From contig NZ_JH921518.1 of assembly GCF_000299035.1 (NCBI RefSeq), positions 1 through 64,000 of the forward strand: a DNA stretch of 64,000 bases, written 5' to 3'. This DNA is from Bacillus bingmayongensis. GTDB taxonomy: Bacteria; Bacillota; Bacilli; Bacillales; Bacillaceae_G. The translations under genes were made by a program, and so were the position numbers. The notes beneath the pieces are model-generated. The model was not told where the DNA came from. It ran no database searches and saw only the letters and a list, made by a program, of their open reading frames with translations. Each line of letters opens with the position of its first letter. Positions within the stretch are counted from its first letter, which is position 1. Positions 9,858 to 18,328 of this stretch are shown here, piece after piece.

Positions 9858-10202
9858 TTATATAGGACATAATTGTTGAAATTCATACCATTTGTCATAA
9901 ATAAGTTTCCATCCTGTTACTATTTGGCCTTGTTCACTACCAGCTGTGGGTGTAAAATAATACCAAATCCCTTTAATGGATTGCCAATCTTTTTGCACAA
10001 GTCCATTCCTATAGTAATACCACTTTCCATTATCTTGATACCACCCATCTGTTGGAGCAGCTTAAACTGATTGCTTTACAAGTTTACTAAAATTTGTTGT
10101 AGTTTCAGCTACAGCTATTCCATTGATAGACGTCAACAAAATAGTTGACGTACATAATACAGATAAAGAACATCTCATACAATAAACCATTCCCCTTCTC
10201 AT
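9858..10202 (-). pseudogene. Broken small secreted cell-wall-binding-repeat protein
   Basis: A signal-peptide-like start (MRCSLSVLCTSTILLT, then AVAET) is followed by a TAA at 10062-10064. In the same frame after the stop come AAPTDGWYQDNGKWYYY, WQSIKGIWYYF and TGWKLIYDKWYEF, which are glucan/choline-binding type wall-anchoring repeats, ending at a second stop at 9858. The original product was therefore a short exported wall-binding protein now split by one nonsense codon. The precise start (10202, 10190 or 10178) is uncertain. It lies immediately upstream of the oxidoreductase gene and may mark the edge of the inserted cluster. Confidence 0.6.
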
Positions 10203-10445
10203 ATTTATTTTTCGAAAACTCGCAATAATAAGAATAATGTATAAATCCCCAAATGTCAGTGAGAAAAAGTGAGAATATGTTGAGAATAAAATGTCAGAAT
10301 ATTCGTTTGTAATTTCACATCCTCTATAAGAGGTCACCATACATCACTATCAACCTAAGATAAATTTATATCCATAATTCATAGAAAACACAAACTTAGC
10401 TTGATGGGCATGTGTGGTGAATCCCTATCAATAAAAAAAGATTGA

Positions 10446-10474
10446 TTGACAAGAAATTTTTAAAATATTAACAT
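10446..10474 (+). promoter_or_regulatory. Sigma-A type promoter before the monooxygenase locus
   Basis: TTGACA (10446-10451), a 17-base spacer and TAACAT (10469-10474) form a good sigma-A-like promoter pointing toward the flavin monooxygenase at 10731. Transcription would begin around 10481, inside the inverted repeat that follows. Confidence 0.5.
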
Positions 10475-10479
10475 TGATT

Positions 10480-10528
10480 TATCATTTAATGACCGTAGTC
10501 ATAAAATGAACAAAGTCATTAAATGATA
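10480..10528. promoter_or_regulatory. 14-bp perfect inverted repeat, candidate operator
   Basis: TATCATTTAATGAC (10480-10493) and GTCATTAAATGATA (10515-10528) are exact inverted copies separated by 21 bases, and an inner TCAT/ATGA pair lies in the spacer. It starts a few bases after the predicted -10 box, so it overlaps the likely transcription start and leader. Either a repressor (the TetR gene at 12396 is the obvious local candidate) binds here, or the leader RNA folds into a hairpin. Between here and 10730 I see only a possible 17-codon reading frame near 10542 and nothing else. Confidence 0.55.
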
Positions 10529-10730
10529 ATACATTAAGAGAATGATGCAAAAAGAATTGAAAAGGACATTCTTTTACAAGCAACACAGTGACTAAAAAAA
10601 TAAGTCTACGAGAAGATGTCCACTCAAGCAGTTTTGAAATTTTACGTTTTGATCCAAGTTCTTAATACTTTATTGCTTCTCTCTTTATGAATTACTTAAT
10701 CATTAAAAGAATTAATGGAGGGGAAAATGA

Positions 10731-11861
10731 ATGCATAACATTATCATTATTGGTGGTGGCATTGCTGGTCTTTCCGCAGCGATTGCCTTTCAAAAAATGG
10801 GTTTAGATGTAAAAGTATTTGATAAAAATAACGAGCCCACTGTTGCTGGCGCAGGTATTATTATTGCCCCCAATGCTATACAAGCACTGGAACCATACGG
10901 TATTTCTGATCAAATAAAGCGAGTTGGAAACGAAAGTGATGGCTTTCATTTATTATCTGAAAAAGGGAAAACTCTTAACAAATTAATGATTCCAACTTCT
11001 TATCCAAAAATGTATTCCATTCATAGAAAGGATTTACATCAATTGCTGTTATCCTCTCTGCATCCTGACACAGTTGAATGGGGAAAAGAATGTATACAGG
11101 TTGAACAAAATAATGAAGATACTGTACAAATACGTTTTCGTGATGGAAGTAAGATTAAAGGCAACATAGCGATTGCAGCAGACGGGATTCATTCTCTTAT
11201 TCGAAAGCAGCTATCGCATAGTGATTATCGTTTTTCCGGATATACGTGTTGGCGTGGCGTAATCTCCTCTAAAACTCTTTCCTTAGCGAACGATTTCATT
11301 GAAACTTGGGGTACAAAAGGACGGTTCGGTATTGTTCCACTGCCTAACAATCAAGTATATTGGTATGCTTTAATAAACTCACAAGCTAATGACGCAAGAT
11401 TTGCCGCATACACAATTGATGATTTGTATAACCACTTTAAAAATTATCATGATCCTATCCCAAACATTTTGAAACACGCTAAGCAACACAAAATGATTCA
11501 CCGCGATATCATGGATATTGTTCCCATGAAGCAGTTTTTTGACAAACGTGTTGTGCTTATAGGGGATGCAGCACATGCACTTACTCCTAATTTAGGACAG
11601 GGAGCTTGTCAAGCAATTGAAGATGCTAGAATTCTCACAGAATGTATTCAAAAAAATAGCGACTATCACCAAGCATTTATGGAGTATGACAAAAAAAGAA
11701 GAAACAGAGTTGAGAAGATTTCTAATCAGGCCTGGACAGTTGGTAAGCTAGCACAACTGGAAAGTAAAGCTTTAACTGTGCTAAGAGATCAAGTAATGAA
11801 ACATACACCTAGATGGATTTCTGAAAAACAAGCACATGATTTATATAAATTTGAAGTTTAA
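10731..11861 (+). CDS. FAD-dependent monooxygenase (salicylate hydroxylase-like)
   Basis: A 376-residue class A flavoprotein monooxygenase. The N-terminus has the dinucleotide-binding motif IIIGGGIAGLSAA, a central AADGIHS corresponds to the DG motif, and GDAAHALTPNLGQGACQA is the second FAD-ribityl motif. No signal peptide, so cytosolic. The family hydroxylates aromatic or polyketide-like small molecules using NAD(P)H and oxygen; the substrate cannot be read from the sequence. Start supported by GGAGGGG 9 bases upstream. It heads a plus-strand group with a lipoprotein and a TetR regulator, which suggests an inducible detoxification or resistance function. Confidence 0.88.
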   Translation: MHNIIIIGGGIAGLSAAIAFQKMGLDVKVFDKNNEPTVAGAGIIIAPNAIQALEPYGISDQIKRVGNESDGFHLLSEKGKTLNKLMIPTSYPKMYSIHRKDLHQLLLSSLHPDTVEWGKECIQVEQNNEDTVQIRFRDGSKIKGNIAIAADGIHSLIRKQLSHSDYRFSGYTCWRGVISSKTLSLANDFIETWGTKGRFGIVPLPNNQVYWYALINSQANDARFAAYTIDDLYNHFKNYHDPIPNILKHAKQHKMIHRDIMDIVPMKQFFDKRVVLIGDAAHALTPNLGQGACQAIEDARILTECIQKNSDYHQAFMEYDKKRRNRVEKISNQAWTVGKLAQLESKALTVLRDQVMKHTPRWISEKQAHDLYKFEV

Positions 11862-11883
11862 AAAATAAAATGTGGTGAAGAAA

Positions 11884-12330
11884 ATGAAAACATATACATA
11901 TTTACTTTTTTCAACTCTATTACTTTTCTGTATGATAGGGTGTTCTTCTTCAGCATCCACTAAAGAAAAAGGAAAAGTGCCATTAATTACGTTTAAAACT
12001 GAAGAAATAACTACCGTCAAACTGCTTGATGTAAAAGAGAATAATAAGCTAAAAACAGAAATCAATGATACCGTGTTTATCGGACAAATGATTAAGTCAA
12101 TTAAAAAGGGTACTTCTAAAGAAATATCTTTAAATAAACAAACTAGAGATTCTGTAAGTACTAAAATGGAACTTTTATCTAACAAATCAAAAGAAACTTT
12201 ATTAATATGGATAAATGATAATGATACAATTACAATAGCAAAAGATACAAATCAAAATACTACCCAAGGGATTCAAATACAACATGATTTTCAGACGCCA
12301 ATGATCGTGGTAAATTTTTCAAAACAATAA
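11884..12330 (+). CDS. Small lipoprotein of unknown function
   Basis: About 148 residues beginning MKTYTYLLFSTLLLF, then a lipobox-like MIGC followed by a Ser-rich linker, so it should be exported and lipid-anchored at the cysteine. The mature part is Lys/Thr/Asn-rich, mostly predicted beta strand, with no family I recognise. It starts 22 bases after the monooxygenase stop and is probably co-transcribed. The start at 11884 is preferred because the hydrophobic signal begins there and GGTGAAG precedes it. Confidence 0.7.
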   Translation: MKTYTYLLFSTLLLFCMIGCSSSASTKEKGKVPLITFKTEEITTVKLLDVKENNKLKTEINDTVFIGQMIKSIKKGTSKEISLNKQTRDSVSTKMELLSNKSKETLLIWINDNDTITIAKDTNQNTTQGIQIQHDFQTPMIVVNFSKQ

Positions 12331-12395
12331 GAACAAGATTTATTTTGAGGTTAATCAATAAACAGCTATAATTGTATTTGTTAGGAGTAGATTAT

Positions 12396-12986
12396 ATGCT
12401 AAGAGAAACTAGAAAAAAAGAATTAAAAGAACTCATTTTCCTACAAGCAATACAACTATTTAAAGAACATGGATATGAGAATGTAACGGTTCAAGATATC
12501 ACTGCTACATGTGGTATTGCAAAAGGAACTTTTTTTAACTACTTTGCGAAAAAAGAACATATTTTGTTATTTTTAGGGGATTCTCAAATTGAATTATGGA
12601 ATGAAAGCATACAAACTTATCAGAATGTCGAGCATCCAAAAGAACAAATTCAGCTTATGTTAGGTGATTTATTATCTAGATTTACTGAACATGGCGAGCT
12701 CATGAAGCATGCAGTATTTGAAATTATTAAATCAAATTATTTAGTTGAAAACGAGCTGAAAAGTATTCAAAAACTACAAGGAAGTTTGCATTCCATTATT
12801 GAGCATGCAAAACAGAAAGGCAAACTAAAAAGCACATGGGACACAAGTATCATTACTTCCACTATTATGAGTGTCTATTTTTATACACTATTGTCTCAAT
12901 CGTTATTACATTCCCATGAAACTAATATTAGAGATATGCTTAACCAGCAATTAGATGTCGTATGGGAGGGAATTAATAAAGAATAA
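12396..12986 (+). CDS. TetR/AcrR family transcriptional regulator
   Basis: About 196 residues. The N-terminal helix-turn-helix reads HGYENVTVQDITATCGIAKG followed by TFFNYFAKKEHIL, the hallmark of TetR regulators; the rest is an all-helical ligand and dimerisation domain. ATG at 12396 is used because TAGGAG lies 8 bases upstream; an upstream TTG at 12372 precedes the Shine-Dalgarno. It closes the monooxygenase/lipoprotein group and plausibly represses it through the inverted repeat at 10480-10528, which is inference from position only. Confidence 0.88.
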   Translation: MLRETRKKELKELIFLQAIQLFKEHGYENVTVQDITATCGIAKGTFFNYFAKKEHILLFLGDSQIELWNESIQTYQNVEHPKEQIQLMLGDLLSRFTEHGELMKHAVFEIIKSNYLVENELKSIQKLQGSLHSIIEHAKQKGKLKSTWDTSIITSTIMSVYFYTLLSQSLLHSHETNIRDMLNQQLDVVWEGINKE

Positions 12987-12994
12987 GGTGAAAA

Positions 12995-13040
12995 AAATAG
13001 CCCTTCACTTGACCCAAAAAGGCTAAGTGAAGGGCTATTT
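12995..13040. terminator. Bidirectional terminator
   Basis: A 16-bp perfect stem, AAATAGCCCTTCACTT (12995-13010) with its complement (13025-13040), is flanked by A and T runs. It ends the TetR transcript; the minus-strand ssbB message may also stop here. Confidence 0.85.
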
Positions 13041-13142
13041 TCTTTATTTCATATGGTTTTCACATATTAAAGATTCAACACTTTGAAAAAGAACTGTATT
13101 ATATATAATTTGCATACTTTCACTATTTTCTTACCGCTTGCT

Positions 13143-13481
13143 TTACCGTGAAGCCCCCTCTCTCTTCCGCTCCAAAAACGTAATCCTTTCAATCACAACT
13201 TCTGTTTTATACACCCTCTCTCCCTGCTCATTATCGTAATTACTCGTATGAATACGACCCGTAATCCCAACAAGCGATCCCTTCTGGCAATACTCTGACA
13301 CATTTTCAGCGGATTTTCTCCAGACGACGCAGTAAATGTAGTCAGCTTGCTGTTCCCCTAAGCTATTTCGAAATCCTCTATTTACCGCGACGCATATACG
13401 TGCATAGGCAATTCCTTGCTTTGTATAGTATAGTTCCGGATCTTTTGTCAACCTTCCGATTAATACAACTCGATTCATCAT
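13143..13481 (-). CDS. ssbB: Single-stranded DNA-binding protein, SsbB-like
   Basis: 112 residues: a complete OB-fold (NRVVLIGRLTKDPELYY, then YIYCVVWRKSAENV) ending right after the fold, without the acidic glycine-rich tail and DDDIPF-like tip of the replicative SSB. This length and form match Bacillus SsbB (113 residues in B. subtilis), which acts in natural transformation. GAGGTGG precedes the ATG at 13481; the second Met is an alternative start. The function in transformation is taken from the family. Confidence 0.85.
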   Translation of the reverse strand: MMNRVVLIGRLTKDPELYYTKQGIAYARICVAVNRGFRNSLGEQQADYIYCVVWRKSAENVSEYCQKGSLVGITGRIHTSNYDNEQGERVYKTEVVIERITFLERKREGASR

Positions 13482-13599
13482 ATTTATACCACCTCACATT
13501 TTTTCTTCATTGTAGAGAAAAATAAAAAATAGGTAAAAACCGTAAAATGGTATATTTCTAAAAAGAAATCATAGCTTTAAATCTAATAAAATAAAAAAA

Positions 13600-13632
13600 G
13601 AAATGCTGCATGATTGAATCATGCAGCATTTC
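13600..13632. terminator. Bidirectional terminator
   Basis: A perfect stem, GAAATGCTGCATGATT (13600-13615) with its complement (13617-13632), is flanked by an A run on the left and TT on the right. It lies just past the stop of the minus-strand gene at 13661. Confidence 0.8.
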
Positions 13633-13660
13633 TTAAAATGTTTACACTTCGCTACTTCAC

Positions 13661-13915
13661 TTATACCTCACTGCAAGATATATAATATCCTCCACGAGCC
13701 ATCCGTATATCCACTTGATACAATGTATTTTCTAGATAAAAAGTAATCGGCTTTACTTTACTTTCAAATTTAAGTTTTTCCTTAGAGTCAGTAGCATATG
13801 TCTCAATAGCAGCACAAATGGTTTCAACAGATGGATAAGTCAAAGCTTCATCTAATTCAATAAAAAAGCTTTTTCCTAATAGTTTTTTTAATAGCCCTTT
13901 CTTTTCTTTCATCAT
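13661..13915 (-). CDS. Small hypothetical protein (84 residues)
   Basis: A cytosolic protein starting MMKEKKGLLKKLLGK, with mixed charged and aromatic content and a C-terminal beta-rich stretch (FYLENTLYQVDI, GGYYISC). The start at 13915 is preferred because GGAGG lies 7 bases upstream; a longer frame from 13945 would overlap that Shine-Dalgarno. It stands alone between two terminators. I do not recognise the family. Confidence 0.6.
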   Translation of the reverse strand: MMKEKKGLLKKLLGKSFFIELDEALTYPSVETICAAIETYATDSKEKLKFESKVKPITFYLENTLYQVDIRMARGGYYISCSEV

Positions 13916-14035
13916 AAGCTCTCCTCCTTCACCACAAATTAACAATTATCACCACATTAACCATCCATATTATACCATAACCATAAACTCTTCTTGGTCT
14001 AAAAACATCAATTACCTTAAATCTAAAAAACACAA

Positions 14036-14070
14036 AGAAATCCTGCATGTTTCAAACATGCAGGATTTCT
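14036..14070. terminator. Bidirectional terminator
   Basis: AAATCCTGCATGTTT pairs with AAACATGCAGGATTT around a one-base centre and is flanked by A and T runs. It terminates the minus-strand membrane protein gene that ends at 14076. Confidence 0.8.
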
Positions 14071-14075
14071 TTCAA

Positions 14076-14807
14076 TTAGTCATTTTTCGTAAAGTAAGAA
14101 ACGAAACGAAGAATTTCTAAGTATAACCATACTAGAGTCAACATTAAACCCATTGCACCGTACCACTCCATGTATTTTGGAGCTCCGCTGCGTGCACCGC
14201 TTTCGATTAAATCGAAGTCTAGTAATAAATTTAATGCAGCAACAACAATAACAACTGCACTAATGATAATACCAATTGTTCCACCTTGATGAATATACGG
14301 CACAGTAACACCAAACATGTTTAATAGGAATACGATTAAGTACATAATCATAATTCCAAACGTTGCAGCCATTACACCTGTGCGGAATTTATCAGTTACT
14401 TTTACTACGCGAGTTGCATATAAAACTAACATTGCAAATAAAATTGAAACTGTTAGTAATACAGCATTTAAAACGATAGAATCACCAAAACGCATTGTAT
14501 AAAACGCTGAGATGCTTCCTAATACAACACCTTCTACTGCCGCATAAATCGGTGCAGTAATTGGCGAGATACGTGGAAAGAACATAGACGCAAACGCGAT
14601 GATTGCAGCGACAATTAAAGAGCCAATTAAAACAGGCATTTTCATTGTACCTTGCATCATCTGTATGTATGAATAGACAGACGTTGCAAGAAGCAAAATA
14701 AGCATAATGAATGTTTTGCCTACTGCTCCGCCAATTGTCATCGTAGATGCACTTGCTCCCTCTTTACGAAATGCCTCTTTGTTCAACATTGGATTAGATG
14801 TTCTCAT
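14076..14807 (-). CDS. Bax inhibitor-1/YccA family integral membrane protein
   Basis: 243 residues with a short soluble N-terminus and seven hydrophobic segments, ending in YLEILRFVSYFTKND. The hydrophobic pattern and the conserved C-terminal DFDLIESGARSGAPKYMEWY segment place it in the Bax inhibitor-1/YccA superfamily, whose characterised Bacillus member (YetJ) is a pH-sensitive calcium leak channel. The start is supported by AGGAGGG 6 bases upstream. It is monocistronic between a terminator and the ABC-F gene. Ion specificity is not shown by the sequence. Confidence 0.85.
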   Translation of the reverse strand: MRTSNPMLNKEAFRKEGASASTMTIGGAVGKTFIMLILLLATSVYSYIQMMQGTMKMPVLIGSLIVAAIIAFASMFFPRISPITAPIYAAVEGVVLGSISAFYTMRFGDSIVLNAVLLTVSILFAMLVLYATRVVKVTDKFRTGVMAATFGIMIMYLIVFLLNMFGVTVPYIHQGGTIGIIISAVVIVVAALNLLLDFDLIESGARSGAPKYMEWYGAMGLMLTLVWLYLEILRFVSYFTKND

Positions 14808-14882
14808 TTTTTCCCTCCTAAAATAGGTTCTACTAATAGTGTAAAGTTTTTCTCTTTACATTTCAATATATGCAGCTTGTTT

Positions 14883-16775
14883 TTATTTTAAACCTTCAAC
14901 GATGTCAGATAGTTCGCTCCAGCGTTCCATCGCTTTTTCTAGCTCTTCTTCCGTTTGCTGCTGTGCTTCCGAAAGTTCTTGAGCTTTTGTAAAATCAGAA
15001 CCGACATTTGCAAGTTCTTCCCCAATTGTTTCAAGCTTCTCTTCAAGCCCTGCAATCCTATCTTCAATCGTTTCCCATTCACGCTGTTCGTGATATGAAA
15101 GTTTACGTTTACGTTGTTGCTTTGGAGCTTCTTCAACTTTCTTTTCCTTCTGTACTTCTACTTTTTCTAGTAGTTCTTGCGCCTTTTGTATATCTAGGTA
15201 ATCACTATAGCTTCCTAAGAATTCACGAACTTCTCCGCCACCAGTAAAGATAAATAATTCATCTACTACTTTATCTAAGAAATAGCGATCATGCGATACC
15301 GTAAGCACGACGCCTGGGAAACCTTCTAAATAGTCTTCTAGTACTGTTAACGTTTGTGTATCTAAATCGTTGGTCGGCTCGTCTAATAAAAGTACATTTG
15401 GCTCTCCCATTAAAAGACGTAATAAATACAGACGTCTTCTTTCACCACCAGATAGTTTACCAAGTGGCGTTCCATGTGAATGCGGTGGGAATAAGAAACG
15501 CTCAAGCATTTGGGATACTCCAATGACTTTTCCATCTGTTGTATGAATTACTTCTGCAATTTCTTTAATGTATTCAATCATACGCTGATTTAAATTCATC
15601 TCTTCATTTTCCTGCGTATAATAAGCAATTTTCACAGTTTGCCCAATTTCAATTTCACCACTGTCAGGAAATAGTTTGCCTGCAAGCATATTTAATAGCG
15701 AAGATTTCCCGCTACCATTGGCCCCAATAATACCAATTCGATCGCCTGGTTTCACAATATGATTAAAATTATGTAATACCGTTTTTTCACCGAATTTCTT
15801 CGTTACATCTTTTAATTCAAGCACTTTCTTTCCTAAGCGACTTCCGCTAAGTGAAATATCAACAGATTGCTTCGCTTCTGGACCTTCTTGTTCTTTCAGC
15901 TCTTCAAAACGCTGAATACGTGCTTTTTGTTTCGTAGAACGAGCTTTCGCACCGCGGCGAATCCAAGCAAGTTCACGGCGATATAAGTTTTGGCGCTTTG
16001 ATTCTTGCGCTAATTCTTGTTCCTCACGAAGTGCCTTCGCTTCTAAAAATGCACTATAGTTTCCTTCATAGCTATACAGATTACCATTATCTAGTTCAAA
16101 AATACGATTTGTAACACGATCTAAGAAGTAACGATCGTGCGTTACGAGTAAAACAGCCCCTGTATAACGTGCTAAGTACTCCTCCAACCATTCTACTGTT
16201 TCATGGTCAAGGTGGTTCGTTGGCTCATCTAAAATTAATAAATCTGGCATTTCAATAAAGCATTGCGCCATTGCAATACGTTTCTTTTGTCCACCAGATA
16301 AGTTCCCAACAGTTGCTGTGAAATCTGTAATTCCGAGTTTCGTTAAGAGCGACTTCGCATTCGCATTTGCTTCCCATGCATTCATCGCATCCATACGTTG
16401 CTGCACAGCAAATAATTGTTCTTGTACTTTTTCATTACTTGGGTCTTTTTCTATGTTTAATAACGCTTGTTCGTATTCACGAAGAAGACGAATTAGCGGC
16501 GTATCACCGTGGAATACTTGCTCAAGCACTGTTAGATTTTCATTAAAATCCGGTTGCTGTGATAAATAGCTAATTGTATAGCCACGCGTATGTGTCATAT
16601 CACCTGTATCGGGAATCTCTACCCCGGCAATAATTTTTAATAATGTAGATTTCCCTGTACCGTTTACACCAATAATGCCTGCACGTTGTCCCTCTGCAAT
16701 ACTAAATGATAATCCATCAAATAACGGTTTATCCCCATATGATTTTGATACGTTTTCTACTGTTAGCATTTTCAT
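14883..16775 (-). CDS. ABC-F type ATPase (Uup/YfmR-like translation factor)
   Basis: 630 residues with two ABC domains in one chain and no membrane segments. Walker A motifs are GVNGTGKST and GANGSGKSS, signatures LSGGQKKR and LSGGERRR, Walker B LLILDEPTNHLDH and LLLDEPTNDLDT. A charged linker follows the first domain and the C-terminus is a coiled coil (about 545-630). This layout and length match Uup/YfmR, ribosome-associated ABC-F proteins that relieve stalled translation. The start is placed at 16775 because that ATG overlaps the TGA of the upstream HD gene (ATGA), a classical coupling; an in-frame ATG at 16790 is less likely. Confidence 0.9.
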   Translation of the reverse strand: MKMLTVENVSKSYGDKPLFDGLSFSIAEGQRAGIIGVNGTGKSTLLKIIAGVEIPDTGDMTHTRGYTISYLSQQPDFNENLTVLEQVFHGDTPLIRLLREYEQALLNIEKDPSNEKVQEQLFAVQQRMDAMNAWEANANAKSLLTKLGITDFTATVGNLSGGQKKRIAMAQCFIEMPDLLILDEPTNHLDHETVEWLEEYLARYTGAVLLVTHDRYFLDRVTNRIFELDNGNLYSYEGNYSAFLEAKALREEQELAQESKRQNLYRRELAWIRRGAKARSTKQKARIQRFEELKEQEGPEAKQSVDISLSGSRLGKKVLELKDVTKKFGEKTVLHNFNHIVKPGDRIGIIGANGSGKSSLLNMLAGKLFPDSGEIEIGQTVKIAYYTQENEEMNLNQRMIEYIKEIAEVIHTTDGKVIGVSQMLERFLFPPHSHGTPLGKLSGGERRRLYLLRLLMGEPNVLLLDEPTNDLDTQTLTVLEDYLEGFPGVVLTVSHDRYFLDKVVDELFIFTGGGEVREFLGSYSDYLDIQKAQELLEKVEVQKEKKVEEAPKQQRKRKLSYHEQREWETIEDRIAGLEEKLETIGEELANVGSDFTKAQELSEAQQQTEEELEKAMERWSELSDIVEGLK

Positions 16776-17419
16776 ATTTGTGCATTCCACTCTTTCATAA
16801 ATTGTTCTATAAACTCTTCCATATAGCGATGACGAACTTCAGCCTCTCGCTTCGCAGCATCTGTATTCATTAAATCTTTCAACTTTAAAAGTTTTTCATA
16901 AAAATGATTTAACGATGGGTCACTATTTTTTCGATACTCTTCTTTCGTCATTTCTTCACGCGGTGGAATATTCGGGTCATACATTAAACGCCCTTTTGCA
17001 CCGCCGTAAGCAAACGTGCGAGCAATACCAATGGCACCAAGTGCATCTAAACGATCTGCATCTTGAACAATTTTCCCTTCCAATGTTTCTACATTACCAC
17101 CATGTCCACCTTTATAAGACATATTTGCAATAATATGAAGGATATGTTCCTTTTCTTCTTCAGTAACATCTAATCCTTCTAACCAATCAGAAACTTTTTT
17201 CATACCAGCTTCTTCACTTTCATTTAACTTCTCATCCGCTACATCGTGAAGTAAAGCTGCCATCTCAATTACAAAACGATCCCCACCTTCTTTTTCAGAC
17301 AAAGAAATCGCTAATTTATGTACACGTTCAATGTGATACCAATCATGTCCACTGGCATCTTTTTCTAAAATATTTTTTACAAAGCCGACTGTTTTTTGTA
17401 TTTGTTCTTGTTTTTTCAT
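16772..17419 (-). CDS. HD-domain phosphohydrolase (YpgQ-like)
   Basis: 215 residues with the HD signature: HDWYHIERV supplies the first histidine and ALLHDVAD the HD dyad, followed later by VQDADRLDALG. This order matches the small single-domain HD enzymes such as B. subtilis YpgQ, a metal-dependent nucleotide pyrophosphohydrolase. It overlaps the ABC-F gene by four bases, so the two are translationally coupled. The substrate is inferred from the family. Confidence 0.85.
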   Translation of the reverse strand: MKKQEQIQKTVGFVKNILEKDASGHDWYHIERVHKLAISLSEKEGGDRFVIEMAALLHDVADEKLNESEEAGMKKVSDWLEGLDVTEEEKEHILHIIANMSYKGGHGGNVETLEGKIVQDADRLDALGAIGIARTFAYGGAKGRLMYDPNIPPREEMTKEEYRKNSDPSLNHFYEKLLKLKDLMNTDAAKREAEVRHRYMEEFIEQFMKEWNAQI

Positions 17420-17528
17420 TTATCTTCACCCAATTCCTTATTGTAACACGCTCTCATTTTTTCATCACATATTTTCTTGTCTGCCCATAGACTGTTTTGT
17501 ACGTACGATTATGAAGGAGGAAATAAAT

Positions 17529-18260
17529 ATGTTCTATAATAATCAACAGCCTTATCCAGCGCAACCATACTATCCTCAAAATGAAGAACAACGATATCAA
17601 GAGCCGCGGACTGAAGATCAAAAACAGGAACCACAGCAACAGAAATTGCAATATCAACAAAATTCATACTTATCACAACAAACTCACGAAACTCAATACC
17701 AGCAAAATCCATACGTAGCTCAACAATCCCATGAAACTCCGTACAGGCAAAGTCCATACGTAGCTCAACAATCCCATGAAATTCCGTACCAGCAAAATCC
17801 ATACGTAGCTCAGCAATCTCAAGAAACTCGCTATCAACAAAATCCATACTTAACAAAACAAACCCATGAAACTCCGTACCAACAGAATCAGTATTTAACT
17901 CAGCAATCTCAATATCAGCAACCACAAATGTTTCAACATCCGCGTGTTTCACCACCGGCGCCAACATTAGATCCAACCCAACCACAAATCTTACCACCAG
18001 CTCCTACCACAGTAATTCCAACTGAACCAACGCAAGAGCAAATTCAACAAGTTGTTGGCACACAATTTTTACCTTTAAAGAAACCTGTATTAGATTTCGT
18101 AAAACCATGGGTAGAGTACGGTATGAATGAAGCAAAACATACCTCTCACAAACATGCAATGACAGAGGTTGCTGCGATTATGTTTTTAGTTGGAAAAGGA
18201 TTTAATCCTACAATTGCTCATTATATTGTAGAGTCTTGGGAAAAGAATGAGCAATTCTAA
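17529..18260 (+). CDS. Tyr/Gln-rich tandem-repeat protein with conserved C-terminal domain
   Basis: 243 residues with no signal peptide. After a QPYPAQPYYP-rich start come six 15-residue repeats of the type YQQNPYVAQQSHETP (residues 41-130), a Pro-rich linker, and a C-terminal domain of about 65 residues (from QFLPLKKPVLDFVKPWVEYG to ESWEKNEQF) that looks folded and helical. Such Tyr/Gln/Pro repeats are common in Bacillus spore-coat and surface-layer proteins, but nothing here proves a spore role. The ATG at 17529 has AAGGAGG 8 bases upstream. Divergent from the HD/ABC-F operon. Confidence 0.7.
   Translation: MFYNNQQPYPAQPYYPQNEEQRYQEPRTEDQKQEPQQQKLQYQQNSYLSQQTHETQYQQNPYVAQQSHETPYRQSPYVAQQSHEIPYQQNPYVAQQSQETRYQQNPYLTKQTHETPYQQNQYLTQQSQYQQPQMFQHPRVSPPAPTLDPTQPQILPPAPTTVIPTEPTQEQIQQVVGTQFLPLKKPVLDFVKPWVEYGMNEAKHTSHKHAMTEVAAIMFLVGKGFNPTIAHYIVESWEKNEQF
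17649..17918 (+). repeat. Six 45-bp coding tandem repeats
   Basis: Imperfect 45-base units encode YQQNPYVAQQSHETP variants. The middle units share long identical stretches such as CCATACGTAGCTCAACAATC, so copy number is likely to vary between strains. Confidence 0.85.
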
Positions 18261-18267
18261 AACATAC

Positions 18268-18306
18268 AAAAGTGCCGCCTCTTATCAAATAAGAGATGGT
18301 ACTTTT
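18268..18306. terminator. Bidirectional terminator
   Basis: An imperfect stem, AAAAGTGCCGCCTCTTAT with ATAAGAGATGGTACTTTT, lies between the convergent repeat-protein and Nudix genes. Confidence 0.75.
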
Positions 18307-18328
18307 CATTTCCTTATATGTAATATCC

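Noticed and set aside
17509-17997. Minus-strand open frame opposite the Tyr/Gln repeats
   Set aside because: Shadow of the 45-bp repeats, no ribosome binding site, product is a repetitive artefact.
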